NCBI GenBank assembly: GCA_003254905.1
Contig: QANU01013978.1
Span: 218,815 to 282,814, forward strand
Origin: Nissolia schottii
Lineage: Eukaryota; Streptophyta; Magnoliopsida; Fabales; Fabaceae
DNA length: 64,000 bases
Direction of reading: 5' to 3'
Positions 60,189 to 64,000 of the stretch are shown piece after piece. Every line of letters starts with the position of its first letter. Positions within the stretch are counted from its first letter, which is position 1. A program made the position numbers and the translations under genes. The notes beneath the pieces were generated by a model. The model saw only the letters and a list, made by a program, of their open reading frames with translations. It ran no database searches and was not told the DNA's origin.

Positions 60189-63100
60189 ATATAAAATTTC
60201 GCAACTTACCTGAGTAAAATGATTGGGACTTCAATCATGGCAGCATGCATGCTCTTTTGTAGAAACTAAGTTGCAATGTTGTATTAGTTCTTGCATTTAC
60301 CACAGGTCCACAAGTAGTCTTGATGATAAAATCCATTTTATATGGCCTTAATTGAACTTGATGATGAAGATATTATCGTTATAGATGTGAAGACTAAATA
60401 GTAGTTTATCATCTCCCTTCACTAGGTAAACCATGTCAACGGCCAAACTATTAAAATCTAAATCTTTGTTAATTGTTTTGCTTTGAGTTTTTCTTATTTT
60501 CCCTCTTCCTTCACCAATATTAATGTTGTAGTTACTTTCTTTTCTGTGTTTAACTAGTGAAATGTTGAAATGAGGCATTTTTTTTTTCTGCCCTTAAATG
60601 TTTTATGCATCTATGTTGGTCTCCACGGAGTTCTCATGTTATGTTATTTCTTGCTGTTTTGTATTTCTTCCCCTGTACATCTATTGATGCAACCGCTGTG
60701 TGTGTATAACTTCCTGTAGGTCCATGATTTTGGGTTCTTTCGTTATGATCCTAGTGCTATACACTTCCTAAACTATGAGGAGATACCTCTTGCTCCTGAA
60801 GTTGCTTGTGTTGGACTAGAAATCAGAGTTATCGGTAATGATAGCTGTGAGAAGGTATTAACTTGATATATTCACATCTCTGATATTGTCTCTGGGTTTT
60901 ATGTTAATTAGACTTTGATATAAATGCTTGATACAAGCATGTTTCTTATGATAGTTCAATTCCCACTACTCTTTCTCTCCCTCTCCTCCTATGCGCTCCC
61001 ATTGCATTGTTTTCTTAGTTACCACTCATCAAAATGGCTAGTGGTTGATAGTCTACGTGGCTAACTGATCAAGGGATGGCTTAATTGAACTTTTGCCAAC
61101 CACAGTCCACACCTAGTGTAAAAGGCATAGTACTTGTGTTGAATGATGTTTTATAAAGTAACTTCTGTAGAAGGTAAAAACTATTATATGTTGGGATGCA
61201 ATTTTTGAAAGCTAGTTTTTTTCTGAAAAATGTTTGGACAGATTTTCCATGTTATAAAAACTGTCTTTTATCATAAGCACAAAAAACTTGTTTAAAAAAA
61301 CTGAGTTTATGCTTCTTCTTTTTTTTTTATGTGCTTCAAATTATTTGCTTTTTTGGGGTTTCAAAAGCTCATTGACACACAAAACTGTATGATAAGTACT
61401 TCTATTTTAAAAAAGTTATATTTTTTAATAAATACAAGCAACTCCAAATGAGCTCTTAGTCAATATTACATTTTTGAACATAGCATAATGTCAGTGTAAC
61501 TTATATTTGAGAAATATATATTTGTTTCTCACCATTGTTAGAAATTTGGCACTACATTCATTTTGTCTTTTGTATTTGTTCTTGGCCTTCAGTTCCTAAT
61601 ATCAAGTGGTAATATGCTATATTATTATTATTACTATTGTTATTATTGTTAATATTATTATTTTTTTATTATTATTATATACGTTTTCCTGTTTAAGTTG
61701 TGACTGTCAATTGCTTTTTGTCGATTTTTCCCAATGAATTTCAATACTTATTTTGTCTTTCAATTTCAGATGTCCATTTTGGCTGGTACTATTGCTCGTT
61801 TGGATAGGGATGCTCCTCACTATAAGAAGTACGTTGTAGGTATTTATTATTGTATGTAATTTGTACGAGTCCTTTGATGAATAGGATGAATTTGGAGAGT
61901 TAAACTACTGTTTGATACAGGACCGGGTACAATGACTTCAACACATTCTACATGCAAGTAAGTTGAAACCAATATTTATCAAGTTATTTACCTTTGTTTA
62001 AATAATTATCAATCAAATTTGATATCCTCTAAGTTCTTTTATAAGCTGCGTTTTGGCTGGTTAAGTATCTTAATAATTGTTCCATTCATACAAAGATTTT
62101 CCTACGTTATTTGTTTGTAATTACTTTGAAACTTGTGGATGTAAGTTATAGAAGGATGTCGGATTTGTTGCTAAAAATACTAGACATAGAAAATGAATCT
62201 CAGGGTATAAAATCAGTTTGGGCCATCATCTGGAAATTAATTTGTAGGTTGAGTGCTTTGCTGACATGTTGTTAAAGTCTCTTTAGGGGGTTTGGAACTA
62301 CTGTACACGATCACCCATACTATTGTTAAGACTTAAGGCCCGTTTGGTACACCGTATTGAATAAGACCTGATAGTATAGTATAAGAAATACACTGTATAA
62401 ATTTATATATTGTCATGTGTTTGGTGCGTCATGTATAATTATATAATTTTATCCTATTCAATATTTTTAGTATCAATTTATAATTAATATTGAAACAAAA
62501 AATAGAAAACAAATATTTTCTAAAGCATAATCTCTCATGATTGATGATTATACGATAATGAAAAGGGAAAGAGGGGATAAGTAAAAATATTTTAAGATTA
62601 AGTAAACAAAAATAATACTATTAGGTCCAATAAGGCCTCAGGAGACATGAAGTTTATACGACAATCATAGGATAAAAATGGATAAGACCGTATAAGATTA
62701 TACTATCATATGTTACACCAAACATATGATATAAACTAATTTTGTAGTATATATTAATACTATTGGGTCTTATACGACACAACAAACAGAGCCAAAGATA
62801 TAAACCAATTCACGCACCTTTACCCATTAACTTAAGCTTTTTGGAGAGATAATTCTTAACATGGTATCAGAGCCTCTACAACCAAAAAGTCTAGAGTTCA
62901 ATCCTCGCTGACCCTATTTCCAAAAAATTTGCCCACACCGCAAGCCAAAATAGCTCTTGTGTGAAGGGCTAAAATATAAAATCTTTCATGTACTTCTACT
63001 CATCTGCACTCTTTTTGAGAGATGGCTCTTGACAGGTAGGTGTACTGGTTGTCCATTGGTTGATTGCTACTGTACCTATTGATATTTGATTTGCAGGCTG

Positions 63101-64000
63101 CATCTGGGACTAAAGGAGGATCGAGTGGTTCCCCAGTTGTAGATTGGCAGGGGAGGGCAGTAGCCTTGAATGCTGGGGCCAATCTTTCATCAAGTTCATC
63201 AGCATTTTTTTTACCACTGGAACGAGTGAGCTCTTTCTTTTTTTTTTTTATTTGTCAGGCTTGTCTGACACTACCTAAAGTAACCAAACATGACTTTTTT
63301 AGTTGACACGATGATTTTCTATTTAGGTTGTGCGGGCATTGAGGTTTCTTCAGCAGGGTAGTGAAGCATATGCTGGTAACTGGAAAGCTGTTTTGATACC
63401 TCGTGGTACACTTCAGGTTTGTCCTTAAGATTATCCTTTTGCAGTCTGCAGACCCTCCTGTTGTGTTTCTTTCATCTCATAATATTAAAGCAGTTTCTTT
63501 AGACTAAGGCATGGTAGGTGGTATTGTGCATTGTCTACATTTGTATCTCGAGGGGTTCTTATTTGGGGCTGTGCGTTATACATATAAAAGAATTCAAGTG
63601 TCTTCACCTAACAACTCATGCTTTTAGGAGAACCAGTTCTTGATATTCCCTTTTGGAATAGAGGAGCAACCTTATTTTATTTCTACTTTTATTTACAGGT
63701 GACATTTCTCCACAAAGGATTTGATGAGACTCGTCGGCTTGGACTCCAAAGTGAGACAGAGCAGGTTGTTGTTTACTCTTTGGTTAATACAAGTTATCTT
63801 TATGGAGCAGTAGCTTCTTTACATTTCATCTTTATTTACTTGTGTAGATCGTACGACATGCTTGTCCAGCTGATGAAACTGGAATGCTTGTTGTTGACTC
63901 TGTGGTAAGATAATGGCATATGGAATTTTAGTTGTTTGAGATTATAATCCTTTCAGTTTCTCTAGCTAAAATTCTTAACTTTGTTTAGGTGCCAGGTGGT
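55006..64000 (+). CDS. DEG7: DEG7 protease, N-terminal part (first ten exons; runs off the window)
   Basis: Deg/HtrA-type serine protease. Exons: 55006-55276, 60010-60080, 60720-60854, 61770-61828, 61921-61957, 63097-63225, 63327-63416, 63699-63764, 63848-63904 and 63989 onward; all GT-AG with agreeing phases. The protein closely follows Arabidopsis DEG7 (At3g03380), including [20 protein letters not shown] and [19 protein letters not shown]. The catalytic triad is intact: His86 (TNRHVV), Asp117 (VHDFGFF) and Ser201 (GGSSGSP). Full-length DEG7 is about 1,100 residues, with a second, degenerate protease domain and several PDZ domains that lie beyond this window. Arabidopsis DEG7 has been linked to photosystem II repair. 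Intron 1 is 4,733 bp because of an antisense copia fossil, and intron 5 holds a MITE and an LTR scrap. Confidence 0.95.
55345..55549. other. GC-rich segment of unknown origin in DEG7 intron 1
   Basis: About 200 bases, markedly GC-richer than other intron sequence, lie between the DEG7 donor side and the recognisable copia sequence. It resembles neither copia nor DEG7 and stays open in more than one frame. It could be captured exon-like DNA from elsewhere. Confidence 0.4.
55550..59907 (-). mobile_element. Ty1-copia element fossil inside DEG7 intron 1, antisense
   Basis: Minus-strand order from the right: LTR (59681-59907), primer site TGGTATCA (59673-59680), gag (from about 59612) with a CTFCGF...[11 protein letters not shown] knuckle, protease [15 protein letters not shown]-pre-integrase [10 protein letters not shown], integrase core (HVDIFGLLP ... 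RSDNGPEF), reverse transcriptase (GCKWVYKIK ... [11 protein letters not shown]) and RNase H ([19 protein letters not shown] ... CDNQSAL). Long stretches remain open, so it is fairly young for a fossil. It looks broken, with about two breaks, and is incomplete at the end away from the LTR. Confidence 0.9.
59681..59907 (-). repeat. 5' LTR of the copia element, 227 bp
   Basis: On the minus strand it starts TGTTAGACAACC and ends CTATCA, directly followed by the primer-binding word TGGTATCA (initiator tRNA-Met type). The A/T-rich atatatatacatgtag patch near 59777 may be its TATA region. Confidence 0.75.
60110..60185. repeat. Compound (TA)n(GA)n microsatellite in DEG7 intron 2
   Basis: About 19 TA units followed by about 19 GA units, starting only 30 bases after the exon 2 donor site. 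Confidence 0.9.
62337..62793. mobile_element. MITE in DEG7 intron 5 (about 457 bp)
   Basis: The left end is GGCCCGTTTGGTACACCGTA; the right end reversed is GGCTCTGTTTGTTGTGTCGT, and pairing continues through the following AAGACC words for about 35 bases. Internal sequence is AT-rich and non-coding. A TSD could not be settled, so hAT and PIF/Harbinger both remain possible. A relative lies at 20119-20190. Confidence 0.7.
62800..62960 (+). mobile_element. Copia-type LTR end and primer-site scrap in DEG7 intron 5
   Basis: The wording ttaacttaagctttttggag, then aattcttaaca and tggtatcagagcc, is the usual LTR end followed by an initiator-Met primer site of plant copia/TRIM elements. A shorter relative, attcttaacatggtaacaga, lies at about 20818 in the kinase's last intron (20781-20945). 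Both are fragments. Confidence 0.5.

Overview
This is a 64 kb stretch of an AT-rich flowering-plant nuclear genome, almost certainly a eudicot. The evidence is GT-AG spliced genes with close Arabidopsis-type counterparts (plastid fructokinase, polcalcin, a receptor-like cytoplasmic kinase, an armadillo-repeat protein and DEG7), plus copia, gypsy, LINE, SINE, Mutator-like, hAT-like and MITE elements. I cannot name the species. No bacterial, organellar, CRISPR or operon structure is present.

Layout. 1-13.6 kb is intergenic: a LINE scrap, a Mutator-like element with long inverted repeats and a decayed transposase start (2.7-4.15 kb), two foldback elements, two LTR-like blocks and a copia gag-protease fossil. 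13.9-17.9 kb is a seven-exon plastid fructokinase (FRK3 type, +). 18.9-19.2 kb is an intronless polcalcin-like gene that has lost both its ATG and its usual stop. 20.45-22.8 kb is a six-exon receptor-like cytoplasmic kinase (-). 24.6-26.6 kb is a gypsy fossil, followed by a GC-rich hairpin segment and a SINE with clear target-site duplications. 29.7 kb carries a tRNA-Ser-like sequence whose anticodon reads ACA. 32.3-34.8 kb is a three-unit diverged repeat whose last unit is interrupted by an 869-bp hAT-like element. 38.2-40.9 kb is a LINE split by an LTR-like block. 42.4-43.1 kb has two more SINE copies. 44.8-48.0 kb is a two-exon ARM-repeat gene whose first exon contains a strong G-quadruplex motif. 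48.7-52.2 kb is gypsy-type LTR sequence with odd internal repeats. 54.2 kb is the fourth SINE copy. 55.0 kb to the window end is the first ten exons of DEG7 (+). Its 4.7-kb first intron hosts an antisense copia fossil, and its fifth intron hosts a MITE and an LTR scrap.

The host genes are independent single-copy loci and do not form a pathway or cluster. Fructokinase and DEG7 are both plastid-related in Arabidopsis, but their proximity here gives no evidence of linkage. I found no convincing new multi-gene system. The observations most worth checking are the polcalcin without an AUG and with a hydrophobic read-through tail, the serine-type tRNA with a cysteine anticodon, the four-copy SINE family, the G-quadruplex at the ARM start codon, and the nested repeat structures.
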